Assembly (NCBI GenBank): GCA_947685225.1 | Contig: CANTUV010000008.1 | Coordinates: forward strand, 44,699,501 to 44,763,500 | Direction: 5' to 3' | DNA: 64,000 nucleotides | Source of the DNA: Garcia nutans | Taxonomy: Eukaryota; Streptophyta; Magnoliopsida; Malpighiales; Euphorbiaceae | Shown: positions 42,579 through 53,885 of the stretch, one piece after another | Position numbering within the stretch: position 1 is the first letter of the stretch | Layout: each line of letters starts with the position of its first letter | Notes under the pieces: model-generated | What the model saw: only the letters and a program-made list of their open reading frames with translations | Told to the model about the DNA's origin: nothing | Database searches by the model: none | Made by a program: the position numbers and the translations under genes

Positions 42579-45573
42579 TGTAACACCCTTATACCCTATA
42601 TACGTACAATACATATTTCTAGCATATGTAAAATATGCATATACGGTACAAAAATATCACAAATCAATTTACTAATTTTTTTTTACATTTCCAATTTAAA
42701 ATTTTAAATTCTAAATATATAAAAATTAAATAGAATATAAATATTATTTACTTGTTATAAGAACCCAAAATAAATAATATATATAAAAATCTCGTGGAAA
42801 AATTCGCCAGAGTTTTGTCTGAATTTTGGATATCCCAAAATTTAGCAATTACTCAACTTGCAAAAAGAAAACACTCCCAAATAATTTCCAACCACCATCT
42901 CAACCATACTTCTCAATTTCACCAAGTTTCTCAAACCTTTATACATATAGATATATATAATTTAAAACACATTTACCCTCCCATTTCATATACATTAACC
43001 CAAACATTCTTTATAATATACAATACGTAAAATTCAAAACATAATATATTATGCATAAAACTCAAAATGTACAATAACAAAAAAATATATACATGTTGCT
43101 GGCAGTGTTTCTGATCTCGATAGCAACTCTACAAGCTCAACTACAAGTCTAGACCCGACCTGGTCTAGAAGAACTCTCTAGCTCAACTGGGTCTACCCTA
43201 TCACCGGCGCGATGGAAACAATCGCGCTAAGCCGAAGCCTAGTGGTACAAACTTTGATAATAAAATTATAACTCAATGCAATACCAAATGCATAATGCAT
43301 ATAGATGTCACGTCAATCCACTTTCTTATATTTTTTTAAATATTTCATAAGCACAAATCATAACATTATATTACTCAATTGTATCATAATTCATAATTCA
43401 CATTAAAACAAAGATAAGCATGGGCCCAAAAAGGATCTAATATGCTATTCAAATTTCAGAGTTACTACTTTGGTCCATAATGACACCATGTGTCTAGCCC
43501 CGTAGGCAATATATATATCCATGGATAATGTAACAGCCTCAGTCTCTTGGACCTCAACCCGGCTAGACCCTTAGGCCCCAGTATCTTGGTCCTCAATCCA
43601 ACTAGACTGCTACAGTTTTTGAGGCTTACGACCCAGTCTTTTCACCCCAAAAACATCATATTTATCAGCTGGACTGGCTTACAACCCAGTCTTTTCACCA
43701 TTCCAGCGTATAGCCCGTAGGCAATCATAGGCATGCCGCCAAACCCAGAACTCTGAAAATTTAATAACATATTAAGCACACAATTTATTCATATTTCTCA
43801 TTTTCACATATTCAATCTAGGCACATTGCCTTATTTTCACATTTTTTTTCTCACTTTTCTCATTTTTCACATCTTTCTCACTTTTCTCACTTTTCTCATT
43901 TTTATCAATATCAATTCATTTCATTATTACACATATCTCATTTTTGCATTCACAACACATTACCCAATTACTTTAGGTATTTTCACATAATATGCATATT
44001 TCACATGTTACACAAATTAGTCATTATCAATGGCTTTTTACAATGCATTTAACACATATATGACATTATAAATGTCATAACAAATTATTCATACACAATC
44101 AACGAACCAAGTAGCTTAACACATTTTTCAACCAAAATGTGTTAAGTCCAAATGTTATGCAAATATAAACATTATATTCAAAGGTTGTACATACCTCCAC
44201 TAGCAACCCAAAGCAAACTAAAAACAACCTTCAATCCAATCTTTCTAACTTGCCCTTCACCACTTGGATGAAGCAAATCAACCTCCCTCAATGCCTAAAC
44301 CAAATGTGATAGCAAATAATCATTTAGTATCACATTTAATGGCATTTCCAACATTAAACCATAATTACACATCACTCCTATAAATTTTCAAACATTTAGC
44401 CTTTCCTTACTTCAACATTAGAATTACATTCTACTACAATTAAATTAGTGTTTTAAGTTTATTTATATTATTAAAAACATATTTTAATACATTTAAATCA
44501 TTTACATTATAAAAATACATTCTTATACACAAAATCTCAAAAATGGCATAACCTTTCCCCATTGAGGTTTTCTATTCCAACACAATCCATTACTCATTCC
44601 AAGCTTATATTCATCACTTTTAACACTAAACAACATGCTTAAACAAATAAAATCACACAATTCAGCCACTTTGGAAAATCACTTTTCCAAAACCCTAAAT
44701 CTCCACTTCCATTCTCAAACTCAAACCCAACACTACCAAATCCAATATTTGACTTTAAAATACTTGTTTATGAATCAAAACAACTGATTTGGAAATAATT
44801 TGCACAATTAAAGTTCATGTTTTCAAAACCCAAAAAATCCATAACCCTAAATTCTCTCTCTTCACCATTCTTTAACCAAACTCCATCATCACTTCAATCT
44901 AATCTTAGAATCATTGTTAACTACCCAAAATAACATCATACACACCAATTTCAACAATCATAACATCATACATAAAAATCCAAATTCTCACATAATCTAA
45001 ATTTCCAAGGAATTCAAAGAAAAGAGATGGAAACTTACTAATTTTGGTGGAAATCACCAAAAATCCACTTGAAACTTGTTAATTCCTTCAATTTATGGAG
45101 TATGGAAGAAGCAAAATCCTTGGTCTTCAAACTTCCATGGAAGCCACGTTCTTGAGAAGAAGAAGAAGAAGAAGAAGAAGAAGAAGAAGACTTTTAATAT
45201 TCTTTCCTTTTCATCTTTTTTTTTAACCACATATATATATATTTATTTATTAAAATAATTTAATATTTAATTATTTAATTTTTTTAATAAATTAAAAGTC
45301 CTAATTTCCCTCTTCCATTCAAAATTAAAATTATTTTGAATTATTTTATTAATTTTGAATTTATAAGATTTAATTACCAAAATACACTTTTCTTTTAAAA
45401 AGTGTTGACTTTTATATATTTTGCATATATATCACATATATATTCCACTTTTTCATTTAAAATCCCTTCATTTTTCATTTTAAATCATTAATTTAATTTA
45501 TCCTTTTAAATTATAATTTATTTTATCCAATTTTCCAAAAATTATAAATTTTCAAAAATTTTTGGATGTTACA
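42579..45573 (-). repeat. 5' LTR of the chromovirus (2995 bp)
   Basis: Direct repeat of 31805-34732 in the same orientation. It is about 67 bp longer than its partner, mainly through an AT-rich insertion around 45228-45290 and a ctttctcactttt duplication near 43860-43890. It contains the (aag)n run 45155-45190. Confidence 0.93.
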
Positions 45574-46011
45574 TCTGATTGCTCAAGGTGGCTCTGTATT
45601 TATAAGTAGCAATTAGTGCTACTTCGGCTCATTAATCCTCATCCAATTCAAACACTGTTCTGCTTATCCGACATGTAGTGGAATTTAAATACAATTAAAA
45701 CTAAACCTAGCTCGAATCAAGGACTCATTATGAATTGGCCAAGGCCAATTCACCGTGGATGGGCTTCATGGCAAATTGGCTAGGGCAATTCGTCATGACC
45801 TTGCCTTTTGTTATTGGACGGGCTTGGTTTGGGCTTTCAAAATATGACCGAACTTGATTCAAGCTTTTAAAATTGGACCATACTAGGTTTAAGCCTTTAA
45901 AATCGGATCGGGGCAGATTTAGGCTTTTTAATATTGGATTAGACCTAACTTGGCCCTTTTAATTTAGATTGAACTTATTCAAGACCAAAATTAAGGGTGG
46001 TCTACATTAAT

Positions 46012-46440
46012 ATTTTTGCATAATGCGCAACATCATTTACAACATTACTATCATATGATTTTGTTGAGATTTGTCCTAATTTTTGAGGTACATTATATTA
46101 TTGACAAAATTCAGATATTCTCATTTCTAAACTTTTTCTCTTCAATTGTTATACATATCTGATATTTCATTACTCCTGATTCCTTGTTCTTCAGCTGGAT
46201 GTAAAACGACAAACTATTATCATCTTGAATTTTTAATGTTGGATATTCAGAAGCAATCTGATACTCCGCTTATATTTTTTTTTATTCTTCTATATATTTT
46301 TTTAGTTACAACATAATCATTTACAATATTTCTTCATATTTTCATTCTTCAGGAATAAGGATTCCATTTACTTCAAAGTTTGTGTATTTAAAGTTGTCCT
46401 ATTTACCATTATATTGAATTAATGCTAGAATTGTCTCCAT
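46012..46440 (-). pseudogene. MULE transposase N-terminal exon
   Basis: Read on - from ATG at 46438-46440: METILALIQYNGKWDNFKYT and NFEVNGILIPEE, then, after stops, AEYQIASEYPTLKIQDDNSL and SFYIQLKNKESGVMKYQICI. Plant MULE transposases start with an M---L-I-Y-G-W---Y-Y--G-LIP motif and then have PLKI-DD-SL-FYLELK----KYPLC, so the match is distinctive. Stops at several places (for example after IPEE) make it non-functional. It ends at the TTAAT target site and continues at 31751. The dimeric repeat array lies about 100 bp upstream. Confidence 0.82.
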
Positions 46441-46544
46441 TTTTTTACCTCTTTAAAAAAAATAAAAGCTTTTAATAATATATATACTTTTATATAATAT
46501 GTACTTTTATATAATTGAATATGCTAAAACACACATCATGAGAC

Positions 46545-47640
46545 TGATATTCATTTTAAATGTATTATTATATGTAGATATATGTTTCATATACCTTTAT
46601 ATATTGACACAAATAGATTTGTAAACTCATATTCATTTTAAATACATTGCTTTTGTCTAGGTATATATTTAATATACCTACATATACTAAAATAAAAATA
46701 TGTGAATTGATAAACATTTTAAATGCATTACTTATATATAAGTGTATTCTTCATATACATTCATATATTTTCATATACCTACATATACTAAAATACAAAT
46801 CTGTAAACTGATAAACATTTTAAATGTATTACTTATATATAGGTATATATGCTTTATATACCTTCATATAGTGACACATACAAATATATAAACTAATATT
46901 CATTTTAATTGCACTGCTTTTGTCTAGGTATATACTTCACATACCTATATATACTAAAATACAAATCTGTAAACTGATAAACATTTTAAATGTATTATTT
47001 ATGTATACATATATACTTCATATACTTTCATATAGTGACACACACAAAATTTGTAAACTTATATTCATTTTAATTGCACTATTTTTGTCTAGGTATATGC
47101 TTCATATACCTACATATACTAAAATATAAAATTGTAAAATTATAAACATTTTAAATGCATTATTTATGTATAGGAATATTCTTCATATATTTAATATACT
47201 GACAAATACAAATTTGTATACTGATATTCATTTTAAATGCATTACTTACATCTAGGTATATGCTTAATGTACCTGCATATACTAAAATACAAATCTGTAA
47301 ACTGATAAATATTTTAAATACATTACTTATGTATAGGTATATTCTTCATATGCTTTCATATATTGACACAAAACTCTTTAAATTTATATTTATCTTAAAT
47401 GCATTACTTGTGGTATATATTTCATAGACCATCATATACTGACATCTATGTATATGCTTCATATCAAATACATTATTGATATCAAATACATTACTGATAT
47501 CTATCTATATGCTTCATATGCCTACATATATTGATACACAAATGTGTAAACTGATATTCTTTTTAAATACATTACTTATATTTAGGTATATTCTTCATAT
47601 ACCTATGTATACTGATACACACATCAGTAAACTGATTTTT
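46545..47640. repeat. tandem array of about 82-bp monomers in a dimeric pattern
   Basis: Thirteen or so monomers with the frame aaactgat-att/aaa-cattttaaatgcatt, then a 'tag' and gtatatncttcatatacc. Two types alternate. Type A has ttgcttttgtctaggtatatg and ends actaaaatacaaatctgta. Type B has ttacttatgtataggtatat and ends tgacacacacaaatttgta. The A-B dimer is about 163 bp. One disordered stretch occurs at 47400-47540. It sits upstream of the MULE transposase start. Confidence 0.88.
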
Positions 47641-48720
47641 TTTAAAATGCAATAGTTATATGAAAATATACGTAATGACAATCAATTTTGAAACTGATAT
47701 TAAAGCATTATTTATATGTATCTATAACTAAATTGTGTGTTTTATATTTGAAATCAAAACATATATATATATATTCCAGATATAATATATACTGATAATA
47801 TAACAGATTCTAAAATTTTGCAGATCTGAAATTTAATTAGTTTAAATATATGTTAAATAAAAATTATTGAACTATGCTATATCTCCATTGTTTATCGTCT
47901 TCTGTTAGATATAATTGTTTTTAGATTGTCGATCTTCTTCTTCTTCCAATTGTAAGTTGATTTTGAAGGTTTTTTTTTTTGTCTTTTTTAGTTTATCATT
48001 TGCTAAGTAATTATCGATCAATTTGATGTTTAGATTTGATAATTGAAAAAATATGTTTCAATTTTGCGTTCAAACAAGTTTGTTTTATTGGATATTATGC
48101 AATGTGGTATTTTTATTAATAAATAAGTTAATTACTGTAAATATAAATAGAAAAATATTTTACTGAAAAAGGGAATTGATGATTCCATGTCAAAAAATAA
48201 TTATATTTCTATTTTAGGATTTAGTAAAATAAGAAAGAGATATTATAAAGGTAGTTTAGGTATTGCTCAAACTTTTTCAATAAAGTTAAGTTGTAACTAA
48301 ACAAGTTAATTTTTTTTCCAAACAACTTTTTAAATATTTTATTGCATTTTTCAAATACGATAATATAATTTTTTCTAGTAAAATATAATCTCAGTAGTAT
48401 ATCTCTATAAAATACATTCCCAATAATCTACCAAACACACTATTAATTATATAAAATATTTTAAAAAATAAGAGACAAAGAGAAACATATAAATATATCC
48501 TACATTTTTTTTAAAAAAAAATTACAGTTATATCACTTATTTTAGTTGTAACTATTATTTTTATTATAGGGATAAAATGATCAATTTACCTATCTTATGA
48601 TAAATATAATAATGTATATCTAATCTCATCATAAGCACAATCTTAGTCAATGGCCTAATTTTTTTCAATTCATACAATCACCTATGATCTTCACAATAAA
48701 AACGGGAGTTAGACGTAACG
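47641..48720. other. AT-rich intergenic DNA, probable right end of the MULE
   Basis: No coding sequence recognised. Single decayed copies of the array core continue to about 47790. I searched by eye for an inverted repeat of this stretch in 13.6-15.9 kb and found none convincing. Confidence 0.5.
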
Positions 48721-49300
48721 TTGGCAGTGGGGCAGAGCATCCCCATTTTCTGCTGAAATTTACCTCGAACGGAGAGGGGATTCCCCGCTTTCTTTTTCAG
48801 CGGGGGCGGAGAAGGAGAAAATTTTCTCTCTGTTCCGCGGGCCGGGGACGGGGAATATACTCCCCGCCCCGCAGAGACTCGATTGAATAATATATATTAA
48901 AATATGTAATGTAAATTATATTACATTTATATATTATAATATATAATATATATTAAATATTTATATAATATATATTAATATTATATATTATATATTATTT
49001 ATGTTATATTTTAATTATTTATACATGAAAAATAAATTTAATTTGATATATTTAATTTTATTATATTTTTTTAAATTTATTATATATAATAATTAAATTA
49101 TTATCTTATTATATTATATAACTATTATAGATTATTAACTTTTTATACTTTCAAATTTTAATTAAAAAAAAATAAATTTACTGTAGAGATTTCCGTGAGG
49201 GCAGAAATCCCAACGGAGACAAGAATCGGGGTAAATTTGCCCTTTTGTGAGACAAGGTCCCAGTGGGGATGGAGATGGGCCGCTCCGACCCATTGCCGAC
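48721..49300. mobile_element. GC-rich-ended MITE, probably hAT-like
   Basis: Imperfect terminal inverted repeats ggcagtggggcagagc (48723) and, inverted, ggcaatgggtcggagc (to 49298). The flanks share gagttaga / tagttagg, a possible 8-bp duplication. Both ends carry words like cggggacggggaa and agtggggatggagatggg, which stand out sharply in AT-rich DNA; the centre (48890-49170) is nearly all A/T. No transposase. The hAT assignment is tentative. Confidence 0.5.
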
Positions 49301-49388
49301 CCTAGTTAGGTGACTCCATAATGGAGTCAACACTAAAGTAAGCGCTTCTCTTTCTCTTTAAACTTCTCTTCTCCCTGTAAATTATTTA

Positions 49389-49655
49389 GAGGGTGTTTCT
49401 CAAAACTGGAGCTTTTCAGCTTATTGTGAATAAGTGATTTTTAGATTATAATTAGATTAAAAATAAGCAGTTAAGCGTTTCTGTAAACTAGTTAATAATC
49501 AGCTGATAATCAGTTTATAATCAGTTAAGTGTTTCTGTAAAATCAGTTTATAATCAGTTTTTAATTGCAGAAACTGTCAAAATGACCAAACTGTCCCTGA
49601 GTTTATTTATTGTATAAAAATAATTTTTTAAATGTCAATTCAAAATTTATTTTGC

Positions 49656-49709
<54 letters not shown>

Positions 49710-49995
49710 TTAAGAAGAAACGTAAAAAAATTTTGATGGGAACTAAAAGTGTATAGGGTGGACAAATTTGAAATATTGAAGATTAGGTAGGGATAGTATG
49801 GTCTTTTACTTGGTCAAAACTGCTTAAAAATAAGTGCTTAAAAAAAAGTAGCAAAACTCAACTTTTAAAAAACTGATTAAAATCAGATTATAATCTACTA
49901 TTTAAGTTTTCAGAAACACTTAAATAAATATCTTATAATCTAAAAACTGCTTATAATCAGTTTTGACCAGCTTTTAAGTTTTGAGAAACACCCTC
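49389..49995. mobile_element. Tourist-like MITE, 607 bp, TSD TTA
   Basis: Terminal inverted repeats gagggtgtttctcaaaact (49389) and agttttgagaaacaccctc (to 49995), 19 bp and perfect, flanked by TTA on both sides (49386-49388 and 49996-49998). Subterminal aataatcagtttataatcag words are repeated and inverted. It carries an (aat)n microsatellite at 49655-49710. TTA duplications and such ends fit the PIF/Harbinger-related Tourist MITEs. Confidence 0.9.
49655..49710. repeat. (AAT)n microsatellite
   Basis: About 18 uninterrupted aat units inside the Tourist-like MITE, a common expansion site in AT-rich MITEs. Confidence 0.95.
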
Positions 49996-50027
49996 TTAAA
50001 CAAAACAAAGAGAAAAAGAAATTAAAT

Positions 50028-50114
50028 ATGGGAATTTTATCAAATAAGATCGGAAGAGATAAGCTTAAGCCCGGATCTACTCATGGAGGCATGCTTATAT
50101 ATACGCTAATCACG
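50028..50114 (+). pseudogene. exon 1 of an NC/LEAD-domain (LRAT-like) gene, frameshifted
   Basis: ATG at 50028 gives MGILSNKIGRDKLKPG, matching the N-terminus of plant NC-domain proteins (MGLLSNKI-R--LKPGDHIYSWR-AY-YAHHG). After 50077 the match continues one frame over with IYSWRHAYIYANHG. Compared with the family's KPGDHIYSW, seven bases are missing, which frameshifts the gene. The sequence then meets gtctgc at 50115, where related genes have an intron. I found no later exons downstream to 52 kb. The His of the LRAT-like active site would be the HHG His, here NHG. The family is implicated in plant membrane or auxin-related signalling in some members, but this copy cannot make the full protein. 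Confidence 0.65.
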
Positions 50115-52360
50115 GTCTGCATCTCAATTCTACATCTTATTTTACCTGTATTTTGGATCTCTATTCTTTTCCTATTGATTTCAATCTGCGCATTTTATAG
50201 TCTGATGTGTTAGTGTGGTTTCAAAGTTTACTCCTTTTTCAAAGTTGAGTTCCTTTTCTATAGTTTATGGCTTTTTTGTTTTATGGCTTTTGTTCATGTA
50301 TTGAGTGGAGCCATGTCTTTTTTCAGTTTAATTTTGGCGAGTGACATTAGCGTAATGAAGTTTGAATGCTGGATTATAATGATTGAGAATTTGATGAGAA
50401 ATACAGGTTCTGAAATTTGTACTGGCAGTTAGTGTTATAGTGTCTAAATATCTGAGAATGATTCTTAATAAGTAAAAATGTTTTGGTTTTTAATTTGTTG
50501 GCAGAAAATTAGGGCTTTTTGGTTTTTGCTAGGAAACATTGATTAGGTCTACTAGATAATACATTACTATGTTTGTTCATCGGCTCATGATTTTTCGCCT
50601 GTAGGATGAAGGCTAATATATTAGAGTTATGTCCTGTTATCTTGGTTTTAACATGATGGTTCATGTTCGTTCAATACAAGCTGTTGGAGTCAAATATCAG
50701 GAATGTATCATTAAACTAAAGGTCTATCCTCTTATTTCTCTGAAAAACAATCTCCTAATTTTGAATTTTGAATCATCCATTTCAAATTCAATGGTTGGGA
50801 TGAAATTAACAACAAAGGCTAAAAGCGTTGGGGATGACCATGGTTTGATTATTCAAAGGTTTGTTTTCAATACCTTATTCCTGCCTTCACCATCAACACT
50901 AATTGTCAATTTTTTTTTTCAAATTTCAATATGCATGAAAAAATCAGTCAATTTAAATAAAAATCCAAACAAAATAGACTTACAAAAAAAAAAAAAAATA
51001 CAAACCCAAATCAATCAATAAATAAGAATTTTAATATGTTTTGCAAAATAGATACTTGACTTTCTAGCACCTATAAATAAACTAAAAAAAAACAATCAAT
51101 TAAAGAAATCTAGAGTTTTTCAATATAGAGGATGAAAAACTGTGATTTCTATTTGCAATTTTAGCATTTTAAAAAGAAACCCAAACAATCAAACCTTTTA
51201 GTTTCTTTCGAGATGCATCTTTAGTATTCTCTTCTTATTTTTGGAGTTATCAAAGAATCTTGTCCTTTTGCACTTCTTCATTAATCCTAACATTCTCTAG
51301 TTTTCTCTTTTTTGTTTTAAGGAGAAGATAGAAAGACATGCATATTTTATAATATGTAATTAATTTTATGGGGTCATTTTTAAGAAAGAAATAAAGAGAG
51401 ATGAGAAAAATATAGAATATCTTTTATTTTAAAAAATTGCTTCTATGACAACATGAGAAGAAGCCTTCATTCCTCAGTTTTTATATATTATATATAGATG
51501 TAATTAAAGCTATAAATTTATTGACTATTTTGGGATTATTGTCCTTTAAAAATATAATTTAGGCTTTTTTTTTATTTAGATAGTGATATTTGTTAATATT
51601 AAATATTAATATATTTAAAATTGACTTAACTATAGCTTCTAATAATATTACTAAACAACTAATTTTATATATGTATATATGAGTTTACTTATTTTGAAAA
51701 TTTAATAATTGATTTATTTGAAAATTTTCACTAGGGAAAAATGGATTAAATAAAATAATTGATTAACCTTAGCAAAGTAATGGAAACATTTCTGTTACTA
51801 TTTATAAAATTTTAAAAATTTCAATTACTTCATATTTTAGTTGATTTGATTTCAGTTTACCATATGCATACTCCTACGCACTATTTATTGGCATTCCATT
51901 TATAGATAAAAATCTTTTGTCAATAAATATTTTATAAGTAAATTTTGAAATTATTGATACTTTTTTCTCCTGTGTTTGAATTATTTACTTTTTTTCTCCT
52001 ATCATTGAATAATTTTAAAATAAAGTAAATCCACAATTATTATTAATTAATTAGTGAATTAATTAACTAATTAATTGACGAATCAATCAAGCAAAGGAGA
52101 AGGAGAAGGTAGCCAAACACTTGGGTAAATTTGAATAAAGACTATTGACCAATAAATATAAAACATGGTTACGCAAAGCACGGTGCGGCCATAGCTTTTG
52201 GTTTGGCCATTTCTTTCCCAAATTAGATGTTTAATTAAGCTATTAGTTATATATTATTTCTTTCCCTATCTGCCATTTGCCAGGCCTTTGAGAGAGGCTT
52301 TGCAATTAAATGTAATGAGTAAGAATAAGTAGACTCCACAAAGAGGCAAACTGCACATTT
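50115..52360. other. intergenic DNA, no gene recognised
   Basis: The first 500 bp look like intron of the NC-domain relic. An open stretch at 50629-51021 (130 codons) has no family signature and ends in a poly-A region. The rest is AT-rich. Short words around 52080-52160 (aaggagaaggagaaggtagc) and 52180 (aagcacggtgcggccat) suggest proximity to a promoter. Confidence 0.5.
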
Positions 52361-52377
52361 CTTTTTGATTTGTGCAC

Positions 52378-52430
52378 ATTGCCTCTCTCTCCCTCTCTCT
52401 CTCTCTACTTTTACTGTTTTTGCTGCTGGT
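52378..52430 (+). promoter_or_regulatory. possible CT-rich 5' leader of the bZIP gene
   Basis: A (CT)n-rich tract (cctctctctccctctctctc) followed by tgctgctg and a possible donor, gtacgc, at 52431. CT-rich leaders just downstream of plant transcription starts are common. The acceptor at 55579-55580 (ttttacag) precedes the bZIP start codon, so a 5'-UTR intron of about 3.1 kb holding the Harbinger and TRIM insertions is plausible. There is no direct evidence of transcription. Confidence 0.35.
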
Positions 52431-53437
52431 ACGCACTGCCTTTCTCTTTATATTATTTTCCTCATTTTGTTCCTTAGGTGAGCTACACAGTTTAGATAAT
52501 TTTTCCTTTATTTTTGCAAATTACTTCATGAAATTCGAATATAAAATCTCCGAATGAAAATTTTAAATTTTTACAACTAAGATGTATCTTTAGATAAGAA
52601 AATAATATGAGTTATTGCATCTAATTAATATGTAACAAAATAATTTAATTTATGCATTTCATTTTCTATTATTTGCCATATGAATTTTTATATGTATATT
52701 TACACTGTGTTTGGACGATGGTTTGTGATGGTTTAGTATGGTATGGTATTATTCGTAAAATTGTTTGTTTTGACTTTCACAATCATCGAATGAGTTTGTA
52801 TGGTTTTTACATGGTTTAAAAATGAACAATTTTTTTTTAAAGATTCTTAAACCATCAAATTGGTGGTTTCTCATAATTTCTTAAATTAGTATTTCAAAAT
52901 TATCCTAATCAATTGTATCATATTTCAAAATTATCTTTAACCTAGTATTTCTTTTTTCCCTCATCAGAAGGCATTTTCTTTTCTTTCTTCCCCATTTTTG
53001 CAGCTTTGCTAATCCTTGTTTGTTCTCTTTCCTTCTCTGCCAATCTTTGTCATACTTATTTACTTCTTCTTTGCAAGTAAAGTGAGTTTAATTCTCTTTG
53101 CTCTTTTTTTAATTGCTATTTTGATCTTGATTTGCATTTTTTTTTATCTTTTTTTGCTAATAATTTTTTTATGTTTTTTATTTTGATTAGGCGTATGTGT
53201 TTGTATTTTTTGTGTTGTATTTCAAATTAATATTTTAGATTGATATATATTTTCACTAATTAAGAATATAATTTTTTATATTTATTATTTTCTTTCTGCA
53301 TTAATTTTATTATATTTTTTTCAATTTAGATTATTAGAAAATAATTTGTTATATATTTTATTAATTTTAATATTTATTTTTATGCTAATTGAAATTAGTT
53401 ATTGATTATAAAAAATAAAAAATAAAAATAATTATTG

Positions 53438-53885
53438 TGTTACGGTCCCTGGTTATGGATCTAGTTATGGGACTTTCGGTTAGAGGTTTAGGTCTAGAAA
53501 GGGAGGATGAAGAAGGGTTAACATTCTTTCTAACTATTTTTTACAGACTTAGAGAGAATCTGCAATCTCTTTAGATTCCTTAGAGAGAACCTAGATCTCT
53601 TGAGTTAAAGTACTCAAAGACTAATTGGGATTTTCAAGCTTTTTTTCATTGAAAATCAAATGGACTTAAATACACAATTACAGAAATAACTGTTCCTATA
53701 AACAAGGAAATAAACTACTTTAGTGGAGGTGAGCCTTCCACTATTTAGGAAAACAAAAGCATGAACAGAAAATAGTTCCTAAAATACTGCATCCATAATT
53801 TAAAAAGAGTAACTGAAATCTAAACTAACTAACTGAAATGGAAACTGACTGACAGCTTGGTTTGGGCTGCTAACATTTGGTAACA
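53438..53885 (-). repeat. 3' LTR of the TRIM-like element
   Basis: Near-identical to 54355-54801. Word landmarks: gacttagagagaatctgcaa and gagagaacctagatctcttg. Confidence 0.93.

Larger units (their letters stand above)
31805..45573 (-). mobile_element. complete Tekay/Del-type Ty3/gypsy chromovirus, 13.8 kb
   Basis: Bounded by tgtaacaccc (31805) and ggatgttaca (45573) with a perfect 5-bp TSD TCTGA (31800-31804 and 45574-45578). Reading on -: 5' LTR 42579-45573, primer site, gag, protease, RT, RNase H, integrase with chromodomain, polypurine tract, 3' LTR 31805-34732. The gag-PR-RT-RH-IN order and the C-terminal chromodomain identify a chromovirus; Tekay/Del is inferred from the 3-kb LTRs and domain sequences. 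Coding sequence is broken by several stops and by a solo LTR inside the integrase (36024-39031), so it is not autonomous now. Without that insert it is about 10.8 kb. Confidence 0.93.
31757..46006 (-). mobile_element. short solo LTR (476 bp) split by the Tekay element
   Basis: On + it begins tgctatggatgg at 31757 and ends ggtggtctaca at 46006, that is TGTAGACC...CCATAGCA on -, with TG/CA termini. The 5-bp TSD is TTAAT (31752-31756 and 46007-46011). Only 31757-31804 and 45579-46006 belong to it; the chromovirus lies between. It contains a TATA box, read on - as cttataaatacagagccacc (near 45585-45604), as expected of a retroviral-type LTR promoter. The start TGTAGACC resembles the LTR end at 59111 (TGTAGACCC), so it may derive from a Tat/Ogre-like family. 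Confidence 0.75.

Noticed and set aside
46545..47640. CRISPR-like appearance of regularly spaced repeats
   Set aside because: Direct tandem monomers without unique spacers in a plant genome; a minisatellite.
13606..48720. Terminal inverted repeat and 9-bp TSD for the MULE
   Set aside because: Compared 13.6-15.9 kb with 47.6-48.7 kb by eye; only weak AT-rich similarity, so no ends are claimed.
48684..48890. 68-codon Arg/Gly-rich open frame
   Set aside because: Falls in the GC-rich end of the hAT-like MITE; compositional artefact.
50629..51021. 130-codon open frame on +
   Set aside because: No recognisable family and it ends in low complexity; could be an unrecognised exon, but nothing supports it.
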